Shown here piece after piece: positions 42,112-54,491 of a stretch of 64,000 bases of DNA. This stretch comes from Stenocarpella maydis (lineage: Eukaryota; Ascomycota; Sordariomycetes; Diaporthales; Diaporthaceae): contig NQMI01000094.1 in the NCBI GenBank assembly GCA_002270565.1, positions 62,001 to 126,000 of the forward strand, written 5' to 3'. The notes below the pieces were generated by a model that searched no databases, was not told the DNA's origin, and worked only from the letters and a program-made list of their open reading frames with translations. A program made the translations under genes and the position numbers. How positions within the stretch are numbered: position 1 is the stretch's first letter; every line of letters begins with the position of its first letter.

Positions 42112-45030
42112 TTCTGGGATGGACGAATTTGTTTCGTTTTGTTTTGTTGGGAATGAATGGTTGTGTTTATTACTGTTGCCTGGCTCGAGGAATCCGGCGA
42201 TCTCTGAGGTTGCAAGTAGGTCAGGTGAGAGTGAGAAATGTAGACGCGACGGTTGGAAAGAGTGGACAAGCCCCAGGGAGGGACTCAGCGTAAAGACGCA
42301 ACGGCAGGTATCGCGAGTGAGTATCGATTTGACTCGATAGCAGTGTGGGAAAAGAGCGGAGACGGTGTCAGACCAACAACGTGAGACGTGTGGGCCCGGA
42401 CGGGGTGGGCTATAGCGCAGATATACAATGTAGGACTTGCGACCAGAGACTGTAGGAGAGCAGTCTCCTTAATCTCACTGGCCACTTGGACAGGCAGGCC
42501 TTGTCGGGATCGTCACGACCGACCTCGTTCCTGGGCTCGGGATTGGACAAAAGAGGCAAGAGCAGCATTGTGTCAAATTGAACAGGCCCCGATCTGGCTG
42601 CCGGCTGAAAGGCGCCTGGCTGGATGTGTCCAAGTGCGTGAGGCCATCTTGTGCTCGCCTTGCCGACTCCTCCCCCCCCCCCCGGGGTGACGCCTCGGTT
42701 CAAGCCGGAGCATCGCGACAAAGCAGACAAGGCCTGTAAAAGAAAAAAAAGAAAAAAAAGAAAAAAAAGAAAAGAAAAAAAGAGGGAGCCGGGCGTCTCT
42801 CATTGTCTGGCCGGAGCGGCGGTGACGGAAATGGGCGCCCCATCCCAAACCACTCCACCTTGTGGTCTCTCCCAAGCACGGAAACACAGCGAGGAGGATG
42901 CTCGGCAAAGAAGAGAAGAATGGCGCCTTGCCTATTTGCGCCGACAACATTCAGGATCTCATGCCTGGCCCGGGCCAAGGCCCCAGGCGGGAACCAGAAG
43001 AGGTGGAATGAAATGAGATGCACACCCACACAGACCGGCCGAGTGGCTGTCTTTGCCCCGTCATTTGTCGGCCAGAACTAGGCTGGTGGAGAAGGGCGCT
43101 TATGGGCGAGCAAATCTGCCCCATGGCCTCTTGTAGCTCAGGGTCTTTTCATCTCAGCAGCCGGCCGGGCGAGGATGAGTGAGCCCCTGAGCGTTGTTCT
43201 CGATGTGACGGCAATGGTTGGCGCTGCTGCACGGCGGCTAGAAACGAAGAAACGAAGAGAAGAAGGGAAGAACACAGGGTGCAAGGACTCAGGATTCAGG
43301 AACAGGCAAGGCGCGTCCGAGTTGATCTGGGTCGCGAATGCTGCTGCCGGGGTGGCATTTAAGCTATGCCAGTTTGGTGGGGAGCAGCTCTTTTATCCTC
43401 CTTGATTGGCCGGCTCTGCTGGGGCGGATGGGGCGCCGTTGGGGGTCCCTGCCCGATTAGGGGACTGTCAGTTTCAGTGGCCCCTGCATTCCCTGCATCC
43501 CCTGCACCCTCCTGAGAGGCCTTCTGGGGTGCAGCCTTCCCAAGGTTGATTGCGACATTACACCATTGCGACGGTGCGCCTTGTGAGGGGATCCGGGGAA
43601 CTCGCATGCCACGGACCATCTTTTAAATTGTACTAGACACCGACGTCTGTTCGCTCTGTTCTGCATGTTATTTAAGCACAATCCCATTGACGCCAATAGT
43701 CAGTCCCAAGAAGCCAAGGAGCACTAGTTCCATGATGATAACCCGTGACCAGAATGTTGACTCCGCTATCGCCACCAACCATCCTCTTGGGATACCAGGT
43801 GGAAAGCCCCTCCTGGGGCCCAAGCCCAAAAGCCCACATCCTGCTGCTTTATGTGCGTTCCATGCTCGGAACGCCGTGGCTGTCCTCTGGAGGCTACAGC
43901 AGCCCTTGAAGAAGCCATGGGAAAGTAGCGCCGAGTCTAGTCTGTGACGATGCGTGATAGCCTGGTCTCGGGACAGGCGAGCCAGCTGGAACACCAATGG
44001 ATGGCCTTACTGAGCTTGAGTACCCCCTTGCCGTTGATTCTCAGTTGAGACGCCTTTTCTCCGCGTTGATCAGATAGCGAGCTGGTCCTCTGCACTCGGT
44101 CCGCTGTACTGTGGCCGTCTCTCATCGTGGCTATGGCCAACCAGGTTGTAGACATCAGGAACATGATGGTATAGCTAATGGTATTGTTTATACAGCCTAT
44201 CTCTAGGCAAATCTTCGCTCCTTTGAGACCGTAAATTCACACGATCCCGACCAATCTATGAATCTGCTAAAATACAGCTTGCCAGTCTCTCTGGAACAAG
44301 AGAAAAATAAAATAAGCAAATTTGGATGGATCGTCTCCGGACGCGAAAGCTAGACCATCGACACGCGCGTTTGACAAGAGCAGGGAAATATCATGCTCAC
44401 CAAAACCACACTTTCAGCGAACCATCATCTCCCCACTTCGTTGCTAGCTCGCGCTGCACCACGATTCCTTTTTTCCCCGTGCCCCGCACCTCGCTAGGCC
44501 ACTAGCAGAAGAGGAAGAATGTGTAAATGAAGACGTCTTGACTTCTGAGGCATCTTTGCTTCCGAGGACAGTGACACCCGGCAATACATCACTAGTGTCT
44601 GGCTGTGATACAATTATGGTCCGTGGACGACTTCCAGTGCTGCCCTTTTGCGGTGGTTCTGGAGAATGGGTAGAAGCAAGTGGTGATGGGGGTACGGTCT
44701 AAAATTTTGGCCGTTTCGTCTTCGTACGCATTATTTCCTAGTTCAGTCTCATTCTGGATGCCAACATTCGACTCCGGAGACGTTTGAGTAAGATTTGGAC
44801 GACTGCATGCTTTCTTCGACTTAGAATGCACCATCGAGAGAATGGCGAGTCTGGCAAACTTAGAAGGTCTCTGCTAAGTAAAAAGCCTTGAAAGTCAGAC
44901 CCAAAGATCTCAGGCCTTGCCGTTGTAGGTCATATGGACTGCGAAATCGCCCGATTCCCGCATGCGTGCCAGCACACGATTTCTGAGGCTGGACAGACGC
45001 AAATTTGGTGGTGGTGATGTTGGAGGCTTC
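42112..45030. other. 2.9-kb gene-poor region with poly-purine and poly-C tracts
   Basis: No supported gene. It carries a 12-C run at 42672-42683, an A8G-type purine tract at 42739-42786 and a direct repeat of CCCTGCATT/CCCTGCATC near 43484-43502. Short open frames at 43359-43619 and 43668-43997 (minus) show no family features. Confidence 0.6.
42739..42786 (+). repeat. (A8G)n poly-purine tract
   Basis: Runs of A8 separated by single G, three full units plus shorter A4G/A7G pieces. It lies 630-675 nt upstream of the GPI-anchored protein ATG (minus strand), so it could be a poly-T promoter element for that gene. Confidence 0.85.
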
Positions 45031-46469
45031 CTAGTTCTCATCGCCCTCCATCTTGGCAAGCCACTTGTTCATCTGGCTGTACTTGTCCTGAAAAGTCTTT
45101 TCGAGCTTCTCACATGCAGCGTACATGTTGTCGGTGGGTTTCCAGTAGGTTTTGCAATTGATGAAGATCTGGTTCATATCGGCCAGAAACTCCTCCTCGC
45201 TGGTGTACTGTTTGTGGTCCATCTTGTTCTTCATAGTACCGAGGTCCATTGGCTTGGTCACCTTCTCAAAGTAGTCGGGCACATTGTCGACAACGGCGTC
45301 GACAGGCTCCTTAAAAGGCCCCACCAGACGCGTCCAAAAACCTGCGTGCACTCAGGATTAGTCGTGGATGGTCACCGTCTGGTTGTAGTAGCTAGGGCAG
45401 ATCTTTTCCTCCTCCTTCTTGCATTACAATGGAGGAATGGAAACCAGCACTTACCGGGACCTGACAGCATCCTGGTCAGCAGGTCTTGACAGAAATACAG
45501 CTTCTGATCAGTGGTGAAGTCTTGGTCACCGTTGGCACCACCATTGGAGCGACGCCGAGGCAGTGGCTTCGCCGCTGGGAGTGAGCTCCTAGGCTTCCGC
45601 CCGGCCGCCTTGGAAGCTGGCGGCACATGTGGCAAGGGGTCAGAACGGCGCGGCTTCTTGGTCGGATACTGCAGATCTGGCTCCTCGTCTCCGTCTTGAT
45701 CAAGATAGTGGACTTGCTTCCGTGGGGGGTTCGCAGGCTTTGGGTGATCGGTATCACCAATGAGCTGAACCAGCGGGGCGGTGTCTGATGGGACCATAGC
45801 AACCACCAGCTCACTAAGGACATCTTGGGGCAACGACTTGGCGAACTCAGCCTTGGAGTCGGAGGTGTGCATATACTCTGCCGCCCACCCGAGGAGCAGC
45901 TTCCTGATGGAGCACCCCTCTGGGGTGTCCCTCCACACCTGGACCAGAAGTGGAGTGGATGGAATTGTTGTGGTAGCCCGGCGCACCTCTATCATGGCGT
46001 CCAGGGTGTGCTCACAGAGATCTTCTATGCCAAGCTCGAATCCCATCTTCCAGACCCCGATCAGGATTTCGTAGGATGGCAAGGTCTTATCGTCAGGGAT
46101 GACTGCGCCAGTGTAAAGAAAATTCTGGACAAAGCCGAAGACTTCGACGGGGCACTGAGGTAGGCGCGCGACGTGCTCGACATCGAACTTGTTGACAAGT
46201 TTCTTGCGGTAATAGGATGATTTTGCACAGAGGAAGTCCTTCTGCAGGCCGAAGGGAATCTCCTCTGGGCCAACCAAAATTATAACAAGCTCAGGGTGAG
46301 GCTCCAACCATGAGAAATTGTTAACCTCAGGGCGACTGGCGGCGGTCGTCGGATTCGATGGTGGTTGAGGAGCGGCATTGACCTGAGCGGCGGATGGAGC
46401 AACTGGAGCCTCGGGAGCAGCTCCGGCATCCGGGGCCAGTGGACGCTCTGCAAGTGACACGTCCATCAT
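45031..46469 (-). CDS. BTB/POZ-bromodomain fusion protein
   Basis: Two exons, 46469-45455 and 45341-45031, with a 113-nt intron (GTAAGT...GCAG, phase 1); 441 aa. It starts MMDVSLAERPL; the open frame reaches only a GTG further upstream. An Ala/Pro-rich lead is followed by a BTB-like domain (~residues 55-160: LVIILVGPEEIPFGLQKDFL, SSYYRKKLVNKF, FVQNFLYTGAVIPDD). Next is a basic linker (KKPRRSDPLPH, RRRSNGG) and a C-terminal bromodomain (FWTRLVGPFKEPVDAVVDNV, YFEKVTKPMDLGTMKNKMD, EFLADMNQIFINCKTYWKPT). The Asn that usually binds acetyl-lysine (YN) is replaced by Trp (YW) as I align it. Probably nuclear and chromatin-associated; its complex is unknown. Intact. Confidence 0.9.
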
Positions 46470-49447
46470 GGGCACCAGGGAATGACGGTTTGGGAGGTGA
46501 CGATGGTGCCGAGTGTGCTGCTAGTGTTGATATTAGCTGTCACTCCCGGCAAACAAGATTGAGTCATGAATCCCATCGATCGAGGTGCGTGTGTATGCGT
46601 AGAAATAGAGCTTGATGAAGCGCACTTTAATGAGGAGTGCAGAGACAGCAGTTGCTGTAGAGGTATTGCAACTCGAGGTTGGGTTGAGGTTTTGGAGGTT
46701 GATGAGCAAGGGAAGGATGGAAGCATCGAAGAAGAGACTTACCTGGCTGTGATGAGAAATTGCACTCCGTACGAGAGGCCCGAGGGCTGACGGTGGTATC
46801 TGATGAGACCTTTTGATTGTGTTGTCAAATGCTTGGCTTGGGAGATGAGTTTTGAAAAATTGGAAGATGTAAGGAGCGTTGGTTTTATGATGATAGCAGA
46901 TTATGTCTGCTTATTTCAGGTGAATCTTCGGTGTGTGAGGGTGACTTGGGTGAGTGAGAGGTGAGATGAATAAATTGCAGTGAACGTTGAGCCTGCCAGT
47001 CCCCCCCTGTCGCCCCGCCCCGCCTGCCTTTTCAAGCCGGGAAGAGTGACATCCCTAGCAAATTGAACCATCACCACCTACCTTCCTTATACATGTTGTG
47101 GTCCATTTTCACCACAATTCTCTGGCTCACTCACCCATAACGGCGAGAAGAGGCGAATGGTCCTTGTTCTTGCGCAATTGATCCCACATCATGCCACATT
47201 TGAGAGCAACCTCACTAGTGGACGATGCATCGCCCGCGCGGTCCCAGCCCTCAGCTACAGGCCAGGGGCGATGGCAGGAGCTAGCTGGCGTCTCTTGCTT
47301 CCGCATCAAAGACGGTCCCCGGAATTGAATGTCAATTACGAGCTAACCCAGGCCTCCATCGTAGTTGACGATCATCGGTTGAAGGAGGAACGCACACACC
47401 ACAGCAGCGTCCCAGCTACAGCGGTCGGGCGCAGAATATCGGTTCAAGTGCGAATACAAACATCTCAACGAGGGTCGAAATTCACCCATATTTGAAGTCA
47501 AATGGTCAAACGAGGCCACACTCATCCAAGCTTGGAGGGCTGATTGGGTTCCGTTCAATTCTTCAGCTTGGGGATAGCAAATCGCTAGCAAGGTGTCCGA
47601 ATTCCTCGAAAAGCGTCCCCTCTATCCTCCCAACGAGAGAACGATAGGTAGGACGTCAAAAATATTATTCTTGAGCATGGCCCATTCATGAAACCCTCAC
47701 CAATGAACTCACTGTCCACGAAAAAAGATTTTCAGGTGCTGTCTTGAAGTTAGAGTATGGCTAAGCTTTTTAACTCCCCAGATAGATGAGAAGCATCACA
47801 TATCCAAGTCGCTCGTTGAACAGATCCGACGCCATCATGTCTCTGCCAGTGAGCACGAGTCAAAATACTCCGCCGTCACCATCAGTTGAAGTTCAAGCTG
47901 CAACAACAATGTCTGGTGGGCACCAGCTTGGACCGCCGGTACTGCGAAAATGGTCAAGTGGCTTGAATAGACGCAGACTTTCTACCAGACCGAACGCTGC
48001 GCAACAACACAACGACCCTCTTTCAGCTTGTTAATGGGAAGATGCTTCAGGAGAATTTACTGCCAATGGGGGTGGTGGAGGTCCGACAACGGTGCCACGA
48101 TCGTCGTCACGGCTTGCATGGGCCTTAGTACCGACATGGCGAGCATGAACACGAGAGCCTCTATCCGCTCTACGTTAGCATGTTGGTGCATACGACAGCA
48201 ACAGAGCTGAGAGGAGTTTTAAATAATAAGCAAAAAGGTCCTTTTTGAGAAGTGTAGTTCAAGAACCCGTGGAATGACGCCAGAAGAGCTCGGCCTCGGC
48301 CATATCACAGCCTCAGCATCAGGCACCCCGACGGACCAAGGAACGACTCCGGGCACCTACTTACTAAGTATGACAAAGACGCATCGGATGGTTCACCAAT
48401 ATCCAGATATGCAATCACGGTTCATCTTCAGCACATCAAGACGGGTGCCGTTTTGGAGCGACCCAGCTGGTCACGCAGTCTTGCCCACCGGTCTCGCCTC
48501 GTTCGCACAGCCCTCCAGTCGCACTTTATTGCAATACATTCGTATCAGGATCATCCTCGGTCGCCTTTCAATACCGACCGCAGCTCCCCTTCGATCCTCG
48601 GATCCCCTCCTACGCAATCAAGACTGTCGCTGCATGGCTTCCGACTGCCTATGAGGTTTCGATCGCAGCATTGAAATTGAAACCGACAGTCCCCGAGGTA
48701 TAGGCTACTCGACATAGAAGGGCAGAACCGTTCCGGGAGAGGCCATAAAGTGCAACTTGAGGGCAGGAAACCAGGTTAACGCTTCATGTTTGCGATAAAT
48801 AGGGCCTGGGTATCAACTTTTGCAACCCAGTCGACAGGGCAGACCTTCTCGCCTCGACATCGTCAAAGCGTTCCCTACGCATCGCATGAGTGTGCAACAC
48901 GGTCATGTTATGTCGCTTTCCGCAAGCAGCTCTAAACGGCTGTGCCTTCCAATGCCGACGCTCTTCAACAGGCAAACTTGAACGGGCCGAGTTTCCAACA
49001 TGGGAGCACACAAGTGAATGAAGATCCCCGTTTTACACAAAGGATCGCCTAGATGCCGTGCGACGTCGGCGTGGAGTTATCGGCGCATCCCAGGCGCTCC
49101 GGATCTGTCAGGGCACATCTTCACTTGAAGAGCCAACCAAGAGAGTCTCATTTCGCAACAAGAACTTCGACGGCTCTCCGAATGCGAAATAGGACCAAGA
49201 TGAGGCGAGCCAGACATCATAGTCGCGACTACGTCGCCGATTGCGTTTTCGCGCTGCGAGACCCAACCCTTGATACGAGGTTACGGACACTTGTTCAGGT
49301 CCACCGATCCTCTCAGGGCGCACGACTGATTGAAATCTTGGTCCCAGGACGCACTTTGGGACATCCATCATCAAGTTCGCTGACCTCAGATACCAACTAT
49401 ATCGCAATGCTGGGTTTATGGTGAATCCAGGAAGCCACTATATGGGG

Positions 49448-49502
49448 GCCAAACCACACTGAGAGGTGTGGGTGCATCCATTTACCTCTGTAGTGCAACA
49501 GT
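49448..49502 (+). repeat. Dispersed double-hairpin repeat, copy 2
   Basis: Second copy of the ~50-nt block at 13368-13422, in the same orientation, with identical AGAGGTGTGGGTGCATCCAT core and compensated differences in the second small hairpin. Confidence 0.55.
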
Positions 49503-50485
49503 TTATACCGTTGACGCATTTCAAGAACGGGACTTGCACAAACGACCGACCAAGGGATGACAGCGGTGACGCAGGAGATCTTGATCCAGTTGCACAACTT
49601 GGCGGGATGCAGGTAACTTGCAAATGCATCCACAGCTCGACCCTGGTCTGATCCCCGCCAGCGATCGGGCAACGCGTTCATGTATCAATACGCAACCTCC
49701 TGCCGAGGGACCCGATGCGACTCCTTGTGGCCGTATCCCGCTTCGTGTCTGGAACAATCAGGTAAAGAGGCCGCTCGAGTTTCTCAGCAAAGCCATATCG
49801 AGCCCTTCGCGCCTTCAAACATGCCACTAGACAGGTCAAATTCGCAGCGCTGTGGCGCATTGTCCCGGGAGTCTTGGCCCACACCCAACCTGTCCCCTAT
49901 CGACCCGGGCCTGACCACGGGCTGTCACAACTCGGGATCGAACGGTTTACATTCGCTTGCGTGCAATAAGCACTCGTGCTTTGCGGGGGCACACCCGGCT
50001 CCAGAGATAGCCGACCCTCCACCCAAGGGCGCCATCGTGCATTCCGACTTGCTGTTCTAGCCAGGGAGGTACAGGAGGTTGGATAACATTCCGAGCTGGG
50101 GGAGGGTGGGGCGGACGCGGGTTACATCGAGGGCGGCAGAGCGGGCGAGCAGCAGCATGCGTCGCTCCCAAAAGAACCGATTGGCCAGAGACACGACTGG
50201 ATTAGAGGCACCATCTACTCAGGTAGAGTGGGATCACCACGGAGCCGTTGACGATTATACATCTCGAACTAAGCGTAGAGGATGGTTCGTGAGCCGCAGC
50301 CCTAGTGCCCTCTAGTGTGCCGGTTAAAATGAGGACTTCGGATGAGCGGGACGAAGGTGTCTTCTCAGCAAGGATCCGCTGAGAGCCTCAATGGCGCTTA
50401 GTCCGGCGGCCGGGTGTCGTTAGCTCGCACAAACTTCAACTTTACAAAATGGTTTGATGTCCCGACGCTCGAGGAGAGTCTCCAT

Positions 50486-50501
50486 TACGGAGTACTCCGT
50501 A
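50486..50501. repeat. Palindrome TACGGAGTACTCCGTA
   Basis: Perfect 16-bp palindrome. The half-site TACGGAGTA (or its complement) recurs at 4013-4021, 58477-58485 and 63536-63544, always in non-coding DNA. Confidence 0.7.
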
Positions 50502-52179
50502 TACGCGCAGCAATGATCTCCGAGATCGTTGTGGAGACTCCACAGATTGATCTGTTTAAAACCCGAATGCGGTATGTAACAGCGGTAGCCTTATCAGGGC
50601 CCGTTGTTACGCAGCTGAAGGACCCTGCCCCCGGTGAGACGGCAATTCTCCATCAATCAAAGCAGCGCTGTCGTGGAGCTGTCGGCTGCTCCCGAAGATA
50701 TCGTGCCATGGGCCCCGGCGGGTCAATGGACGGGAGAATTCGCTACTTCAGGGCGAGCCCTCGTGATGATCCGGGTAGAAAAAAAAGGAGTAACGTTGAA
50801 GGGGGTTTGGTCTTTGGTCTGGCCTCAGCTAAGCACTATCCCCAGGACACGTACTACCGGGATGATGACCCAAACCAAGGGGGCATGGGAACTACCACCA
50901 CGCCTGTTGGGCGGCCATTGAGGGCTGCAATTTCTAAAGGCGGGTCGCTGCTGACTGTCTTTTAAACACACTCCCTCATCAGGAGCCAGGCTTGTCCAAG
51001 CTAGCGGCCGGTGGAGGGTGTCGTCCCCGGACGCCCCTAAGGTGACAGCTCTCAATAATCAACGTCAAACAAATTGTGGTGCTGATAAGGCGGTGCAACC
51101 CCCACACAGTTCATATCGAAGCCGGCCTACCTTGCAAGTCAATCTATCCACATAAGGCCGTCATTGGACGGGCCCGCCCCGGGCACCCCCCTCCACCCGG
51201 CTGTGACGAGCGTCCCCGTGGTGTTGTTTGGTGACCTCCGCAGCGGCGGCTGATCCAACCTGCCGCGCATAATGATGAAGGTGCGCTCGTTCCGCGGCCT
51301 GAACCCGCGCCAATACCGCTGAAGGAGCGGCGAGATGGGGGTGACATTGCTATCATCTGGAGTGAAGGAAGATTGGCCCTTGGTGCTCACCCTGTGCCAA
51401 CATCGGGGCTGAATGCAGGGGGGGGGGAAAGAAGTTCCAGCTTACCAGCGCAGGCACCGTTTGGTCGACGTGAGATCTCCGCTGACAGTCTGTCAGGCTT
51501 TCTGTCAGGCCACTGGGCCCATTCCAAATCCCTGTGGGCGATCAGGGTTGGAAGGAGGCAGTCCGGGAACACAGAATTTTGACCCCAACGCGATCGAGGG
51601 CTAGGGCTGACGCAATAGACCCGCCGCCCCCTGAGAAAGAATCCAAGGCGATGGCCTGGCCAGGCCTCGCCCGGGTTGCTTGCAGGCCTTGAAGCTGGAT
51701 TCGACGGTCGACTGTCCCTGGGTACAGGTGCATTTGGTTCCTTGGTTCTTCCTTGGTTCTTCAGTCCCCTGGCCCAGCTTCGGTGAGGATAGCCTGCTCC
51801 GTCGTGCCACCGAGCCGCCGTATTACGTGCCCATCCTTCATCGGGCCCCCAGTCCAGCAGGTTTTGCGGGATCAAATCACCAGGGGAAGAAAAAAAAAAA
51901 GCTCCTTTTGAGAAGGAGGACCGGTGCATGCGCAGCCTGTGTTCGGCCGAATCTGCACGTTCCACGGGACAGAGGCAGAGGTGACATTCCCTCTTGGACT
52001 GTGGAGCAAAGATGTGTTCCGGATGAGGACGCGCTGATTTCGACGCTTCATGTAGAGTTTTCCGCCGGAAAGAGGGGGGGCAAGACACGGCTGGAGAAGA
52101 TTAGGTTGACGCCAGAACAGGCGGCCGGGACAGCGATGTGATTGACACCTTTACCCCGTGGGGCCGTGGGGAGAAGTTG

Positions 52180-52213
52180 GGGGCTGGGGCTGGGGCTGGG
52201 GCTGGGGCTGGGG
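52180..52213 (+). repeat. (GGGGCT)5 array, G-quadruplex candidate
   Basis: Five tandem GGGGCT units followed by GGGG. Six G4 tracts spaced by two bases can form a G-quadruplex. Confidence 0.9.
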
Positions 52214-54470
52214 TCTAGCGCCTTGGAGCTTCCTTAATGCTCAGGTCCGTTTTCTCATAAAGCGCCACCAGCTTCAACCAAGGCACTCCGGCTCCGACGT
52301 ACCAAAGGGGGGTGGGGTTGTCGTGAGTGATCGATCGTTAATCACCCGATGATATCCCTCCCGAGCAGGACTTTGGTTCCCGGAACGATGCCTGTCACAG
52401 GGCGGATGCTTGACATCATGCCTGATTCAGCCGTGACCCTTCGCCCATCCAAGTACCGCACTGCCCTGGCTCTGTACCCAGTCGCCAGTGATCGGTGGCC
52501 CATCGCTGACGAGTCACCTGTTGTTGTTAGCCTATGGCCGTGTCGGGACCAGAATGTCACGATGTCCAGCCTGCTCAGCTTCACCCCCCACGCAGGTGTG
52601 ACCTAGGCCTATGGGGGGTGGCTCTCGCATGCCCTGCCTCCGCCATGGCAGGCACCCAAGCCCTCCAAACATGCAGAAGTTACGTATACATCGCTCCACA
52701 CCTCCGTTCCTCCCACCGCCGTGGCACCAATGTCCGGTTGAGAGGACGAGTGCCCCGGAGAGTCAGTGCCACCCTGGTGCGACCCTGACCTTATCGCGGT
52801 TTCAACCGCGCCTGGGCTGCGTTTGAAGTGTGGACGGCGCGCCCGTTGCTTGCCGTCTCAGCTCGATTGGGATGGATACTCGACAGCAACCATCTCGAGT
52901 CGTCATAATGCGGTACTGATATCAGCAACGTTCGATGGGTGGGCTCGGATCATGATGGACCACGAGAGACCAGGCCTCCCTCCTCACCCGCCATGCCCGC
53001 CAGGGCAAGAAGGGCTGCTTTTCCAACGTAATGATTGGGCGTCACACCGTATGGTCGAGCGACGAGTTGGAGGGGCTGGCCACGTAATGACTCTGTGGTC
53101 ACGCACGCCCCTGGCGGGCAAAGCAGCAGCATGCAAGAAAAGAAGAAAGAAAACTCTTTTCCGAAATGTGTTGAAACCCGGCGCCGGTAAATCAGGTCAG
53201 GCCTCTCGGGCCATGACGCTGTCAACCCCACGACACCCGGCCTCCCGCGGCTTGGATGATCCCGGTATGGGCGGTGCTCCCCCAGCCCGCTGTACGGGGG
53301 CTGCGTGGCATCACCTCACGGCCACTCGTTGCCGATGGTGCCACACCAGCCCTGTGTTGGGCCACAGTAAGGTAGGGCGAGAGACTATAGATATGACGGG
53401 CGCGCCCTGTGACAGCCGGCGAAGTTGCGGTGTGAGAAAGCGACGGCGAAGAAGAAAATGTCCTTCTCCCTTGGGATATGCGCCAAGGTATAACCCTCCG
53501 TCCGCACACCGGCGAGGCGTCCACAATGGTGCCGGCTCTCAGCTAGACCTGCCTGAGGACGCAGCGGCGCCTGATGAAGCGAGAAAGGCTTTGGCACAAC
53601 CTCTGCGGGGGGGCCATGGCTGCCCAAACACACGCGCTCGAGAGAAAAGCCGTGACGGTGTGTCAAGCAGGCTGGGCCTCTCACAGCCCCCCACAAACAC
53701 CATTTCATCCCTCACGGCTGTGGCGGTAGTGCGCGGCATCGAAGGGGCCCCGTAAACGGGCATGAATGGCTACCTCTTGGACCTGTCTGGATAGCCGCTG
53801 TCTTGGCACGCACACTGCGAGTCTAGTCTGCGTCGTCAGATTGGCCGGCGTCGACGTTCTCGTCATTAGCAGGGTACATGGTAGCGGCTTTGTCTTTTGG
53901 TTTCCTATTTTAATTCCTCATCAGGTTGGGGGGGGGGCAGGGGCGGTCAGAAGTATACCACCATCGAAGTACACTATTACCCCAGGAAAGCCGTGGCAGT
54001 GTCAGAAGCCTTGGGGCCGTCAGATTCCCGTAAGCTGCAGTTGAAATCGACATGGGACAGCAAGACCAGCCAAACAAAACAGGTCTCGGTCTCTCTCCCA
54101 CACACACACCCCCCGCAAAAAAAAATAAATAAAAAATGGGAACCCCTGGCCGCCCTGCATAGGTACTGGCGATCAGGAAGAAAAACTCTAATAAACAGCC
54201 CAAGACGTTCCGGGATCGACAATCTGACAAGAGCCTCGCCCCGGCTTCCGGTGGGGAGTGGCTGAGGTTCCCTCTTGCCTTCCACCACCCCTCCGAGTAG
54301 TGTAATCACAAGTACACTACGTGGCGTGATGATGAATCGCTCGGGACGGTACAATCTCACATTCCCAACACAGGGGTCAGCGCCCCCTTCCCCACAGAAT
54401 GACACGGTGTAACTTTCCTGTTCCTGATCAGCCCATCTCACGCATCTCTTGACCTGCTGTGGAGCCCCGG

Positions 54471-54491
54471 CTCTCTCTCTCTCTCTCTCTT
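54471..54491 (+). repeat. (CT)10 microsatellite
   Basis: Ten tandem CT units in the gene-free region downstream of creA. Confidence 0.9.

Noticed and set aside
43359..43997. Two small minus-strand frames (86 and 109 codons)
   Set aside because: The second starts at TTG, neither shows a family motif, and no splice signals join them convincingly.
51387..52088. 233-codon open frame on the minus strand in the creA-downstream desert
   Set aside because: No domain, no family pattern and no splice context; includes poly-T/homopolymer-derived residues.
52766..53755. 329-codon open frame on the plus strand
   Set aside because: Pro/Arg/Gly-rich with no motif, and overlapped by open frames on the opposite strand; typical of stop-poor GC-rich DNA.
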